Shown: one piece after another, positions 7,581 to 16,183 of the stretch
Position numbering within the stretch: the first letter of the stretch is position 1
Layout of the letters: every line of letters starts with the position of its first letter
NCBI GenBank assembly: GCA_900538475.1
Contig: UPYT01000017.1
Location: forward strand, 1 to 64,000
From: an uncultured Clostridium sp.
GTDB lineage: Bacteria; Bacillota; Clostridia; Lachnospirales; Lachnospiraceae
Direction: 5' to 3'
Length of the DNA: 64,000 nucleotides
Notes under the pieces: generated by a model
The model's database searches: none
What the model was told of the DNA's origin: nothing
Seen by the model: only the letters and a program-made list of their open reading frames with translations
Translations under genes and position numbers: made by a program

Positions 7581-7620
7581 AGTAGGACGCTGTTTTGGCA
7601 TAGGCAGTAAGGAGGATATT

Positions 7621-8949
7621 ATGAAAGAAAAACATCTTGATTTATGCAGAGATTCGGTAAACTCTGTATTTTTTCAATTTCTGATCCCGTCCATCGGAGC
7701 AACGCTGGTGAATTCTATCTATATTCTTGGAGATACCATATTGGTGGGACGGGGAGTAGGAAGCATGGGAATTGCGGCCCTGAATTTGCTGCTTCCGGTG
7801 TTTTCTCTGTTTTTTGCCACAGGAATGCTGTTTGGAGTAGGTGGAAGCGTTTTGTTTTCCTTTGATAAAGGACGAAAAGATGAGACAGCAGCAAGAGAGC
7901 ATTTTTCTGCAGCCCTGGCAGGCACGATATTGATGGCAGTTTTTTATGAAATTGTGTGTGGATTGTATTTTGATCCCATTACCGCATTTCTTGGAAGAAA
8001 TGAGGCAATGGATGAGATGGTAAGAAGTTATGGACGGATTCTCACGGCAGGCTGCCCAGTGTTCCTGCTGTCATCGTTTCTTCAGGCATTTGTGAGAAAT
8101 GACAGGGCGCCGAGGGTGGCGATGGCAGCAGTGATCGCAGGCGGAGTCAGCAATGTGATTCTGGATTATATTTTTATGTTTCCCATGAAAATGGGAATGG
8201 CCGGAGGAGCGCTGGCAACGGTGCTGGGTTCTGTTATTACTGTGGTGATTTTACTAAGCCATTTTTTCAGCAGCAGCAATACCCTGAAATTTACCAGACA
8301 TTTTCACTGGAAAACCATTGGGGAGGTGGCTCTCAACGGCCTTTCCAGCTTTATTCTGGATCTTTCCAGCGGCGTGGTGATTCTTCTGTTTAACCGTCAG
8401 CTTCTGTACTGGATTGGCGATATGGGCGTAATGGTTTACGGCATTGTTTCCAACAGTGTTCTGGTGGTTAATTCCATCAGCAATGGTATCAGTCAGGCAT
8501 CTCAGCCGCTGATGGCAGTAAACAATGGCGCCGGTCTTTTGGAACGGGTAAATCAGACCTTTCGGCTGGCCAGGAGATTTTCTGTGGGAACGGGAATTCT
8601 CTTTACTGCCCTGGGCCTTCTGGCTCCGGCCCTTGTAGTGCGGGTATTTGTTTCTCCTACGCCGGAAATCCTCGCAATGGCTGTTCCGGCAGTGCGGATT
8701 TATTTTCTGGCATTTTTAGCAACGGGAATCAATCTTCTTCTGGCTACGTATTTTCAGTCAGTTTTGATGCCGGCCTGTGCCCTGATTCTTTCCCTTTGCC
8801 GCGGCGTAATTTTTTCAGGAATTCTTGTTTATCTGCTGCCCCTTCTTGTGGGAGTAGAGGGAATCTGGGCTGCTATGCCTGTGGCTGAGCTTTTAGCCTT
8901 GATTCTTGGAATCCTGATGAAAAAGCGGGGCAAGAGACAAAGCAGCTGA
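7621..8949 (+). CDS. MATE family efflux transporter
   Basis: The 442-aa protein has about twelve hydrophobic segments and MATE family features: FLIPSIGATLVNSIYILGD at the N-terminus, DYIFMFPMKMGMAGGALATVLG in the middle, and GVEGIWAAMPVAELLALILG at the C-terminus. MATE proteins export cationic drugs and metabolites using Na+ or H+ gradients. The ATG at 7621 has an AGGAGGATATT site. The gene is monocistronic and convergent with glgB; no regulator is adjacent. Confidence 0.9.
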   Translation: MKEKHLDLCRDSVNSVFFQFLIPSIGATLVNSIYILGDTILVGRGVGSMGIAALNLLLPVFSLFFATGMLFGVGGSVLFSFDKGRKDETAAREHFSAALAGTILMAVFYEIVCGLYFDPITAFLGRNEAMDEMVRSYGRILTAGCPVFLLSSFLQAFVRNDRAPRVAMAAVIAGGVSNVILDYIFMFPMKMGMAGGALATVLGSVITVVILLSHFFSSSNTLKFTRHFHWKTIGEVALNGLSSFILDLSSGVVILLFNRQLLYWIGDMGVMVYGIVSNSVLVVNSISNGISQASQPLMAVNNGAGLLERVNQTFRLARRFSVGTGILFTALGLLAPALVVRVFVSPTPEILAMAVPAVRIYFLAFLATGINLLLATYFQSVLMPACALILSLCRGVIFSGILVYLLPLLVGVEGIWAAMPVAELLALILGILMKKRGKRQSS

Positions 8950-8969
8950 TAAAATATTGGATCATATAG

Positions 8970-10772
8970 TTATGATTCATTTTCTGTGATTTTGAAGCAC
9001 TGTCCGGAGAAGGGCGCCAGGGTAATCTGGAATCCGTTCTTTCCCGGGCAGTGTTTTGCTTTTGATTTCTTTGTCTGCCCACCGTACTCCTGCCAGTCTG
9101 TATTGATCAGCGGTTCCAGCCAGCGGACGTTTCCAGGAAGGGAAAGGCCGGAAACAGAATAGGGCTGATCGGAAAACTGGAAAAGGAACAGGATTCTCTG
9201 TTTTTGACAGCGCCGTTCAAAGATGTAGCAGCAGGAGCCGTCCTGGTCAGATTTCAGCCATTGAAAACCGGAGGGGCTGTAGTCTTCCTGGTAAAGGGCA
9301 GGCGTATTCAGATACAGGATGTTGATTTCCCGCATAAACCGGAGAAAGGCATTATGAATCGGGAAATCCAGAAGGCACCAGTCCTGTTCCCGTTTTTCAT
9401 CCCATTCACGAAGCTGCCCTATTTCATTTCCCATAAAATTCAGCTTTTTGCCTGGGTGGGCCATCATGTATAGATAGAAGGCTCGTCCCTGAGGGAATTT
9501 CCCCTCGTAAGCTCCGTACATTTTCTGAAGAATCGTGGCTTTTCCGTGAACGACTTCATCGTGGGAAAGAGGAAGAAGATATCGTTCCTGGTAGTAATAC
9601 TGCATGGAAAAGGTCAGCTCATGGTAATGCTCTGGACGCAGCCGGGGTTCTGTCTGAAAATAACAGAGAGTATCGTGCATCCAGCCCAGATCCCATTTAT
9701 AGTCAAAGCCCAGTCCGCCTTCACTGACAGGTTTTGTTACACCTGGATAGTTTGTGGAGTCTTCGGCTATGAGCATGGCATCGGGAAAGCGTTTTTTCAG
9801 ACCTTCGTTCATGGTGCGAAGAAATTGCAGAGAGGGATGATTTTCTCCCCGCTCTGGCTGACCCTGCCAGTAAATCAGATTTCGCACAGCATCCATTCTC
9901 AGACCGTCAAAATGGTATTCCTCCAGCCAGTAACAGGCAGCAGACTGGAGAAAGCTGCGTACCTCTCCGCGGGAGTGCATAAAGTTGCAGCTTCCCCATT
10001 CACTTCTTCCTACATCACGATGAGGGTATTCGTAGAGGGCGGTTCCATCGTAATTCCACAGAGCATAATCATCAACGGCAAAATGGACGGGAACAAAATC
10101 AAGAAGGACTCCTATCTGGTTTTGATGGCAGAGATCCACAAATTTCTGAAGCTGCCTGGGCGTGCCGTACCGGGAGGTAGGAGCGAAAAAGCCTGTGTTT
10201 TGATACCCCCAGGATTCATCGGAGGGATGCTCAGAAAGAGGCATCAGCTCTACGTAGTTGTATCCGTTTTTTTTCAGCCATGGAATCAGCAGCTTTGCCA
10301 GCTCCTCATAGCTGTACCAGTCCTCTGAACCATCGCCTTTTTTTCTCCAGGAACCGGCATGAAGCTCATAAATATTGACTGCCTGACGAAAGGCAGCGCC
10401 GCGTCCTGCCATCCATTCCTGATCCCGGAAAGTGTGGTGCTTCAGGCTGCAGATAACAGAGGCATTGTGAGGACGAAGCTCAGAGGAAAGCCCATAGGGA
10501 TCGCAGTGATCCAGAAAAGAGCCGTCCTGGCGATAAATCCGGTATTTGTATCGCATGGATTCTTTGGCCTCCGGGACAGTAACCTCCCAGAAATTCCCGT
10601 CATAGATTTTCTCCATGGGAGTTTCCTGCCACTGATTAAAATCGCCAATCAGAGAAATCCGCAAAGCGTTAGGAGCAAAGGTGCGGAAGGTGGTTCCATG
10701 GCTGGAAACCTGTGCGCCTAGATACCTCCATGCTTCAAATTCTTCCCCCATATAAAATCCGTAAAAATCCAT
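8970..10772 (-). CDS. glgB: 1,4-alpha-glucan (glycogen) branching enzyme
   Basis: The 600-aa cytoplasmic GH13 enzyme introduces alpha-1,6 branches into glycogen. It has an N-terminal CBM48-like domain (WRYLGAQVSSHGTTFRTFAP), then the catalytic barrel with VELMPLSEHPSDESWGYQ, the nucleophile Asp in FDGLRMDAVRNL, the acid/base Glu in LIAEDST, and LPLSHDEVVHGK. The C-terminal beta domain is compact and truncated relative to the longest GlgB forms. The start has an AGGAGGATATT site. No other glycogen genes are adjacent, so it appears as a lone gene transcribed away from the TetR regulator. Confidence 0.95.
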   Translation of the reverse strand: MDFYGFYMGEEFEAWRYLGAQVSSHGTTFRTFAPNALRISLIGDFNQWQETPMEKIYDGNFWEVTVPEAKESMRYKYRIYRQDGSFLDHCDPYGLSSELRPHNASVICSLKHHTFRDQEWMAGRGAAFRQAVNIYELHAGSWRKKGDGSEDWYSYEELAKLLIPWLKKNGYNYVELMPLSEHPSDESWGYQNTGFFAPTSRYGTPRQLQKFVDLCHQNQIGVLLDFVPVHFAVDDYALWNYDGTALYEYPHRDVGRSEWGSCNFMHSRGEVRSFLQSAACYWLEEYHFDGLRMDAVRNLIYWQGQPERGENHPSLQFLRTMNEGLKKRFPDAMLIAEDSTNYPGVTKPVSEGGLGFDYKWDLGWMHDTLCYFQTEPRLRPEHYHELTFSMQYYYQERYLLPLSHDEVVHGKATILQKMYGAYEGKFPQGRAFYLYMMAHPGKKLNFMGNEIGQLREWDEKREQDWCLLDFPIHNAFLRFMREINILYLNTPALYQEDYSPSGFQWLKSDQDGSCCYIFERRCQKQRILFLFQFSDQPYSVSGLSLPGNVRWLEPLINTDWQEYGGQTKKSKAKHCPGKNGFQITLAPFSGQCFKITENES

Positions 10773-10806
10773 AATATCCTCCTGTCTGACTTATCCATCA
10801 AGAATC

Positions 10807-10835
10807 TTGAGTTCCTGTATTTTTCTGAGTATAAT
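10807..10835 (+). promoter_or_regulatory. Promoter in the glgB-tetR intergenic region
   Basis: TTGAGT (10807-10812), 17-bp spacer, TATAAT (10830-10835), facing the TetR gene. The leader to the ATG is about 80 bp and contains an additional AT-rich stretch. Confidence 0.6.
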
Positions 10836-10923
10836 GAGTATAAGATGGGGAGAAGAAAATTTCCATAATCGATATTGAAAAAAAGTATGATAAACAACGT
10901 TTTACGGAAAAGGTTGGTTTTTT

Positions 10924-11538
10924 ATGATGGATATGCGGGTGAAGAAAACAAAACGGAGTATTATTAATGCATTTTTAGAGCTGCGGTCGAAAATGCCGCT
11001 GGAAAAAATCAGGATAAATGAGCTGTGCCGGATTGCTGAAATTAACAAATCAACATTTTATGCCCATTATCAGGATATTTATCAGCTGTCAGAGGAGGTG
11101 GAACAGGAGGTTCTCCAATCCTATCTGAATATTCCTCACCCGGAATATGTTCTTTGCAATACAGAAGGCTTTGTTCGGGAACTGTTTCAGGCCTTCTATG
11201 CACATGAACGGCTGTTTCATATTCTGTTTTCCGGAAGCCGGAGCAGTGTGCTGACAGAAAAAATTGCGGAAGGGATTCGGGAGCTGATTCTCAGGCAGTA
11301 TCCGCAGTATGCAGACAATCCGGTTTTTCATACGCTGATTACTTATCGGGTTTACGGCAGCTGTTACGCTTTTCAGGAAAGCAAAGATTATGGGGAGGAG
11401 CTGGTGATTTCTTTGATTGGAAAGCTGGCTGGGCAGGATTTTGAGGAATTCGATCTGCAGCGGGAAGGCAGTTTCTCCTGTCAGCAGAAGGAAACTTGGA
11501 CAATAAAAAGAGATGATGGAAAGAGGCAGAAGGTATGA
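10924..11538 (+). CDS. TetR/AcrR family transcriptional regulator
   Basis: The 204-aa protein has an N-terminal TetR helix-turn-helix: KRSIINAFLELRSKMPLEKI, then INELCRIAEINKSTFYAHYQDIYQL, with the typical NKSTFYAHY recognition helix. The C-terminal ligand-binding half resembles the TetR_C_7/8 type. The start is weakly supported; ATG at 10924 and 10927 are both possible. The target genes are unknown; glgB (divergent) and the thiamine gene downstream are the neighbours. The tail is glutamine and lysine rich. Confidence 0.88.
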   Translation: MMDMRVKKTKRSIINAFLELRSKMPLEKIRINELCRIAEINKSTFYAHYQDIYQLSEEVEQEVLQSYLNIPHPEYVLCNTEGFVRELFQAFYAHERLFHILFSGSRSSVLTEKIAEGIRELILRQYPQYADNPVFHTLITYRVYGSCYAFQESKDYGEELVISLIGKLAGQDFEEFDLQREGSFSCQQKETWTIKRDDGKRQKV

Positions 11539-11621
11539 AAAAGCGGAAAAGAAAAAAGAGAAAAGAAGAATAAAGGGAAAACAATAAAAACAGGAAGATG
11601 ACAAAAAATGAGGGTAAAACC

Positions 11622-12293
11622 ATGAGAGAAAATACAATGTACGAGAACATGATTGCAGTGACAAACAGGCAGCTGTATCTTCAGGCAGCAGAAAAAAACA
11701 GATGCCGGGATGGGAAAGAAGACGAGGAGGTGTCGGAGGCTTTTCTTCCTGGAACCCGTTTATGGAACCGGTATCTAAAGCAGGCAGAGCAGGTGCTTTC
11801 TCTTTCTCCCAAAGCGCTTGTTTTGCGGGAAAAGGATCTGGAACCGGAGGTTTACAGGCAGCTTGCAAAAGATGTAACAGCTTTGTGTGAGGCTGCGGGA
11901 ACAGAATGCATCCTTCACGGTTTTCCTGATGAAGCAAGGGCTCTTTCCTGGCGGAAAATCCATCTGCCATTGAGACTTTTTCGGGAGCTTCCGTCTCTTG
12001 ATTTTTTTGAAAAAAAAGGAACCTCCGTTCATTCTCTGGCGGAGGCCAGAGAGGCAGAGGCTCTTGGTGCAGACTATTTATTTGCCGGAAATATATTTGA
12101 AACTGATTGTAAAAAAGGACTTCCGGGAAGAGGTCTTTCGTTCCTGCAGGAAGTCTGCAAACAGGTCTCCATCCCTGTGTATGGAATCGGTGGAATTACT
12201 CCTGAACGCATGGAACAGCTTCTTTTGGCAGGGGCTTCCGGAGGCTGTATGATGTCCGGATTTTTAAAACTCCAGGGAGAAAAAGAAGCATAG
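11622..12293 (+). CDS. Thiamine phosphate synthase / TenI family protein
   Basis: The roughly 223-aa TIM-barrel protein belongs to the ThiE/TenI family. Motifs are MIAVTNRQL at the first strand, SVHSLAEAREAEALGADY, the loop GNIFETDCKKGLPGRGL, and the phosphate-binding VYGIGGITPERM. ThiE joins the pyrimidine and thiazole phosphates of thiamine; TenI-like members can instead aromatise the thiazole. The DCKKGLPGRG loop is the TenI-like form, so the exact activity is open. ATG 11622 has a GAGGG site; ATG 11598 and 11649 are alternatives. It converges with iadA, thiM and thiW, completing a salvage set. Confidence 0.82.
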   Translation: MRENTMYENMIAVTNRQLYLQAAEKNRCRDGKEDEEVSEAFLPGTRLWNRYLKQAEQVLSLSPKALVLREKDLEPEVYRQLAKDVTALCEAAGTECILHGFPDEARALSWRKIHLPLRLFRELPSLDFFEKKGTSVHSLAEAREAEALGADYLFAGNIFETDCKKGLPGRGLSFLQEVCKQVSIPVYGIGGITPERMEQLLLAGASGGCMMSGFLKLQGEKEA

Positions 12294-12311
12294 AAGTAGC
12301 GGCAGGCGAAA

Positions 12312-13493
12312 TTATTCAAAGGTTCCCCTGACCTCAGGCACGCTGTTTCGTACCATGACCCTTCCTTTGGCAATCACGGTATGAAGCAGAAGGCTGTCTT
12401 TGTGAAGCAGACAAATATCGCCGTCATAGCCGGGAGCAATATGGCCCTTGGTATTCAGCTTCAGAATCCGGGCAGGGTTTGATGTAACGGCCCGGAGGGC
12501 CAGCTCCAGGGGAAGGTGTTCCCGCATGACGCATTCTCTTACTTCTTTTAAGAGGGAGGAGGCTTTTCCAATGCCGAGTCCTTCATATTGGCCGGAGGGA
12601 CTGAAACGGGGAAGACTGCCCTGACCGTCAGAGGATATGGTAAAGTTATTTTCAGAAATACCTGCATCCAGAAGACGTCGGATTCCGGTGCAGACGCGAA
12701 CCTCATCGGTGATTTTTTCCCAGGAATCGATGTCCTCATTGCCAGTAAAATCTACACATCCGCCTTCTCTGGCAAAGCTTACAGCAGCCTCAAACAGATG
12801 GGAGTTGCGGTTAATATGAGTCGGAAGAAACTGGGTAACAGGAATTTCTGTCTCATGGACAACCCGCTCGATCAGATCAAGATGACGGGCGCCGTCGCCC
12901 AGGTGAATATTTAAAATTCCGGCTTTTCCGGACAGCATGCCCCCGACTCTGGCATCTGCAGCCAGACGGACAAATTCTTCATAAGATGGCTGAGAGGAGC
13001 GGTGATCAGAAATAGCGATTTCCCCGACGCCGATGACCTTGTCAAGCATCATCAGATCCTTCATAACACTTCCTGTAAGTGTGTGGGGAGGAATTTGGTA
13101 GGAGCCTGTATAACAGTAGGCAGTAATGCCTTCGTTTTCTAGGCCATGAGCTTTGGCAAGAAGACCGGTCATATCCCTGGAAATCCCATCTGTGCCGATA
13201 CAGCCTACTACTGTTGTGATTCCGCAGCAGGTCAGTCCGGAGAGTATTGCTTCCGGGGTTCTTGTATGAAATCCGCCTTCGCCTCCGCCGCCCATAATGT
13301 GTTCATGGCTGTCAATAAAGCCGGGAACTGCGGCAAAATCAGTACCGTCGATGGTTTCCACATGGACAGCGCCGTTAAACTCTGCCTGGAGATTTTTTCC
13401 TATAGCAGCAATCTTGTCTCCAAGAATCAAAATATCCTGTTTCCCCAGGAAACGGGGTTCGTAAACTTCTGCATTTTTAATCAGAACAACCAT
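12312..13493 (-). CDS. iadA: Beta-aspartyl (isoaspartyl) dipeptidase
   Basis: The 393-aa amidohydrolase hydrolyses isoaspartyl dipeptides arising from damaged proteins. It shows the binuclear metal site pattern: GFIDSHEHIMGGGGEGG, VIGVGEIAISDHRSSQPS, HLGDGARHL, PTHINRN, and the catalytic Asp in SSDGQGSLP. C-terminal ALRAVTSNPARILKL fits the subtype. It lies 61 bp downstream of thiM in the same direction and may be read through from the thiW-thiM transcript. A GGGAGG site precedes the start. Confidence 0.93.
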   Translation of the reverse strand: MVVLIKNAEVYEPRFLGKQDILILGDKIAAIGKNLQAEFNGAVHVETIDGTDFAAVPGFIDSHEHIMGGGGEGGFHTRTPEAILSGLTCCGITTVVGCIGTDGISRDMTGLLAKAHGLENEGITAYCYTGSYQIPPHTLTGSVMKDLMMLDKVIGVGEIAISDHRSSQPSYEEFVRLAADARVGGMLSGKAGILNIHLGDGARHLDLIERVVHETEIPVTQFLPTHINRNSHLFEAAVSFAREGGCVDFTGNEDIDSWEKITDEVRVCTGIRRLLDAGISENNFTISSDGQGSLPRFSPSGQYEGLGIGKASSLLKEVRECVMREHLPLELALRAVTSNPARILKLNTKGHIAPGYDGDICLLHKDSLLLHTVIAKGRVMVRNSVPEVRGTFE

Positions 13494-13554
13494 AGCAATT
13501 AATTCCTCCCTATCTGCGAAAAATAAGTGTGTAAAAAAAGAGTTTCGGATCCTG

Positions 13555-14487
13555 TCAGAATTCCGGAAAGTCTATCTGGCGAATCTTCATTCGTTTTAAA
13601 AGAAGTTCATCAGTTAAAAGAGACAATTCATCCAGAAGCCGGATGTGATAGGTGCCAAGCCCAATTCTTTCCCGGGAAGCAGCAGGAGTTTCTGCGCCAG
13701 TCGGGGCAGCTGCCAGTTCTCCTGCGATTCCCAGGGAAGCAGCTGCCAGAAGGGCAGCAGTCAGAGGTTGGGTAACAGCCAGATAAACGCCGGCGATACA
13801 GGTAAGCATACAGCCTGTTCCGGTGATTCTTGCCATAAGGGGAGAGCCGTTTTCAACCAGGTAAACTGCGCTGCTTTCCCAGTCTGCAATCATGTCCACC
13901 TCGCCGGTAGCCAGAACAACAGCATGGTTTTGGCGGGCGCACTGAAGAAGAATTTCTGACATCTGCCGCTGAGCCGGAAGATTGTCTCTGGTTACAGCAT
14001 CGGCGGCGCTTACATCAATGCCTGAGTCGTGAAAACCGGAACCGGCAATGGCACGTATTTCCGAAGCATTTCCTTTGATGATGGCCGGATGGCAGTCCCG
14101 GATGAAGGTTTTTGCCAGCTCCATGCGGAAGGGACTGCAGGTAATGCCGACCAGATCAAGGACTGCGGCCCGTTCTTTTCCGGCCAGCATAATGGATTCA
14201 GCACGGGCATCTGTAATATTTCCCAGGCTGACAGTAAGAGCAGAGGCCATGGCAGCGATCCGGGATACCTCCCGGGGATGCTCTGCCATAATGGGGCGGG
14301 CGCCCAGAGCAAGAACGGCATTGGCGCAGTCATTGATAACAATGGGGTGTGTAATGCAGTGGATCAGTGGTTCTGTCTGAAGTACCCGGGATCTGGCCAG
14401 GGAAAAATCCGGGGCCAGACGGGTTGATTCATGGAAAAAATCCGGACAAAAAGTCTTGTCCGGAGCGGAAGAGCTATGTAGTATCAT
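13555..14487 (-). CDS. thiM: Hydroxyethylthiazole kinase
   Basis: The 310-aa ribokinase-fold enzyme phosphorylates 4-methyl-5-hydroxyethylthiazole for thiamine salvage. Features are PLIHCITHPIVINDCANAVL near residue 40, GARPIMAEH, SLGNITDAR, AIIKGNASEIRA, and the ATP/anion loop ITGTGCMLT. An N-terminal extension of about 30 residues precedes the usual start. The ATG at 14487 overlaps the thiW stop by four bases (ATGA) and has a CAGGAGA site, so it is translationally coupled to the transporter gene. Confidence 0.95.
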   Translation of the reverse strand: MILHSSSAPDKTFCPDFFHESTRLAPDFSLARSRVLQTEPLIHCITHPIVINDCANAVLALGARPIMAEHPREVSRIAAMASALTVSLGNITDARAESIMLAGKERAAVLDLVGITCSPFRMELAKTFIRDCHPAIIKGNASEIRAIAGSGFHDSGIDVSAADAVTRDNLPAQRQMSEILLQCARQNHAVVLATGEVDMIADWESSAVYLVENGSPLMARITGTGCMLTCIAGVYLAVTQPLTAALLAAASLGIAGELAAAPTGAETPAASRERIGLGTYHIRLLDELSLLTDELLLKRMKIRQIDFPEF

Positions 14488-15209
14488 GAATATTCTCCTG
14501 TTTTTTTCTGTTTTTTTATCCAGTAAATTCCGGCAGCAGCCACAAATGCCGCCAGTACCAGATATTTTAAATTTGACGCCAGGATTCCTGGAGCTTTTAC
14601 AAGCTGCTTTACAGCAACAGAAACGGCCAGTGCGGCGATCAGTCCCAGAAAGGCAATGCCTATAGCATCGTTGGCAACGGTGTTTCCGCCTTCATATGCG
14701 CGGGAACCCAGGGCTTCCTGAAAAACAGAAAGCATTTTTGTTTTCTGAAGATGTTTTAACAGCAGAAAGGCAAGACTTCCTCCAATAAGGGTCCCGGCAA
14801 TAAAGGAGGGCACATAGAAAAACCAGGTCAGTCCGGTTTTTCCCCATATCCAGGTCATAACAGGATAGGAAAGGATGGCTCCGATGATTCCCGTTCCTAT
14901 TACTTCACCAAGAAAGGCCCATACCAGTTTTCCGCGGGAAAGGCGGTAAAGCATACCGGAAAGGAAGGCTCCAAAAACAGCTCCGGTCAGAGCCAGAGGA
15001 GGGATTCCCATGCAGACCATGCGGATAATACCGATGGTAAAAGCGCAGGCCAGAGCATACCAGGGCCCCAGCATAACGGCACAGGTGACGTTGATTAGAT
15101 GGGCCATGGGACACATACCTTCTACCCGGAGAATGGGAGAAATGACAACGCCCAGAGCGACCATCATAGAGAGAAATACCAGTCGGGTTACATGTTTGTT
15201 TTTGTTCAT
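14484..15209 (-). CDS. thiW: Thiazole-specific ECF transporter S component
   Basis: The 241-aa membrane protein has about six hydrophobic helices plus an extra C-terminal segment (NLKYLVLAAFVAAAGIYW). The N-terminal half (VVISPILRVEGMCPMAHLIN, LGPWYALACAFTIGIIRM) fits the ThiW family, which binds the thiazole precursor and uses a shared ECF ATPase/T module encoded elsewhere. The ATG at 15209 has an AGAGGAAAAAG site; the longer frame to 15344 would read the palindromic repeat as protein and is rejected. Coupling to thiM supports the substrate. Confidence 0.88.
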   Translation of the reverse strand: MNKNKHVTRLVFLSMMVALGVVISPILRVEGMCPMAHLINVTCAVMLGPWYALACAFTIGIIRMVCMGIPPLALTGAVFGAFLSGMLYRLSRGKLVWAFLGEVIGTGIIGAILSYPVMTWIWGKTGLTWFFYVPSFIAGTLIGGSLAFLLLKHLQKTKMLSVFQEALGSRAYEGGNTVANDAIGIAFLGLIAALAVSVAVKQLVKAPGILASNLKYLVLAAFVAAAGIYWIKKQKKTGEYS

Positions 15210-15234
15210 CTTTTTCCTCTTTTCTGCTGCGGAA

Positions 15235-15319
15235 AAGGGGCGCCATTTTCTTCTGCCGCACGGTGATCCCTGCGGAGCGTTTTGTATTGCAGGAAAATAC
15301 GTCCTATGATACAAAAACA
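15235..15319 (-). repeat. Palindromic intergenic repeat, copy 2
   Basis: On the minus strand this reads TTTTTGTATCATAGGA, a variable centre, an imperfect return arm TCCTGCAATACAA, then AAACGCTCCGC, GGATC and TGCGGCAGAAGA. It carries the same blocks as copy 1 at 1359, with a degenerate palindrome. As in copy 1, it begins in the T run of a leader terminator and ends near the ribosome binding site of the regulated gene. Confidence 0.7.
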
Positions 15320-15339
15320 GCGTGCCGCAGAGGGCACGC
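15320..15339 (-). terminator. Terminator of the thiW leader RNA
   Basis: On the minus strand GCGTGCC (15339-15333) pairs with GGCACGC (15326-15320), followed by TGTTTTT. It lies between the structured leader and the thiW gene, the usual place for a riboswitch expression platform. Confidence 0.7.
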
Positions 15340-15525
15340 CGCAATGGATCAGAAAATATAGATACAGCGATGGTGCCGGCTTACGCAGCTTGTAATGTCG
15401 GTCGATGCTCCAATTGCATCCTCTCAATCCGAAACACGGACTCCCATCGCTAATCTCTTCGTACACAGTGCCAGGGCGCTCCCCCTCACACCGATGCTGC
15501 CAAAAAGCAGATACAAAGACCTATT
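15340..15525 (-). ncRNA. Structured leader RNA upstream of thiW (unidentified riboswitch candidate)
   Basis: The RNA would start after a strong promoter and end at the terminator above. Its core is closed by AGCGATGG (15451-15444) with CCATCGCT (15373-15366). It encloses GTCCG/CGGAT (15441-15427), GGATGC/GCATC (15421-15404) and a GUAA-tetraloop hairpin (15389-15375). An AGGG/CCCT hairpin and a CTGC/GCAG hairpin precede the core. A TTGAGA segment resembles the TPP riboswitch CTGAGA box, but the ACCTGAT and GGATAATGCCAGCG segments of that family are absent. I therefore do not call it a TPP riboswitch. Confidence 0.6.
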
Positions 15526-15528
15526 GCT

Positions 15529-15556
15529 ATTATATCTGGAAATCAAAGTTTGTCAA
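15529..15556 (-). promoter_or_regulatory. Promoter of the thiW leader/operon
   Basis: Minus-strand consensus TTGACA (15556-15551), 16-bp spacer, TATAAT (15534-15529). It lies just past the DtxR stop codon, so the thiW leader has its own promoter and is not simply readthrough from the regulator gene. Confidence 0.75.
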
Positions 15557-15602
15557 GATACGGGTAGAAAGCTTTTCGAAAAACAGGAAGAGATGCCAAA
15601 TA

Positions 15603-15980
15603 CTATCCGCGGATATGGCGCTTCAGGGCATCAAAGCTTTCCTGGCTTAAATCATGTTCAATCCGGCAGGCGTCTGCGGAGGCAGTTTCCGGAGAAACTC
15701 CCAGTTCCACAAGCCACTGGCTGATCAGTGTGTGACGCTCATAGGTATCAGATGCCAGCTTTTTTCCTTCTTCTGTAAGAACAATGTATCCCTCACTGCT
15801 GACAGTAATATAGCCCTTGCCTCTTAAATTTTTCATTGCAACGCTGACACTGGGCTTTGAATATTCCAGCTCGTTGGCAATGTCGATGGAGCGAACCACT
15901 GGCAGCTGTTTGGAAAGAACCAGTATTGTTTCCAGATAATCTTCCACTGATTCTTCGGATTTGTGTTGGATATATCCCAT
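15603..15980 (-). CDS. DtxR/MntR family metal-dependent regulator
   Basis: The 125-aa protein has the N-terminal winged helix (SVEDYLETILVLSKQLPVVR, then IDIANELEYSKPSVSVAMKNL) and the short dimerisation/metal-binding region (THE-type helix with HTLISQWLVELGV, and RIEHDLS). The C-terminal SH3 domain of long DtxR proteins is absent, as in manganese-type MntR proteins. It probably responds to Fe2+ or Mn2+. The start has a perfect AAGGAGG site. No metal transporter gene is adjacent. Confidence 0.9.
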   Translation of the reverse strand: MGYIQHKSEESVEDYLETILVLSKQLPVVRSIDIANELEYSKPSVSVAMKNLRGKGYITVSSEGYIVLTEEGKKLASDTYERHTLISQWLVELGVSPETASADACRIEHDLSQESFDALKRHIRG

Positions 15981-16075
15981 GGGTAAAAACCTCCTTTTTG
16001 CTATCTCTATGTTAGCATATTTTTCAGGGAAAGGAAAGCATTATCGAAACCGGCCTGCGGCCAGGGAACCATGGC

Positions 16076-16105
16076 TTGACAGAGGAAGTGGGAGGGAAGT
16101 ATGAT
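16076..16105 (+). promoter_or_regulatory. Promoter of uridine phosphorylase gene
   Basis: TTGACA (16076-16081), 18-bp spacer, TATGAT (16100-16105). It sits inside the open frame that extends upstream of the chosen start and so supports the shorter protein. Confidence 0.7.
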
Positions 16106-16183
16106 AGAAACACAGAAAGCCGGATTGTGTTGGAAACCGGAAGTGAAAAAACAGGCAGTTGGATGCCAGACAGGAGGAAAAAT

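Noticed and set aside
7159..7620. N-terminal extension of the MATE protein
   Set aside because: It covers a terminator, a pseudogene on the other strand and a consensus promoter; the ATG at 7621 has a strong ribosome binding site.
9546..10328. 260-codon plus-strand frame opposite glgB
   Set aside because: Antisense shadow of a highly conserved gene, no start signals or family features.
15340..15460. Canonical TPP riboswitch upstream of thiW
   Set aside because: Only a TTGAGA segment and the general branching resemble it; the ACCTGAT and GGATAATGCCAGCG segments needed for TPP binding are not present.
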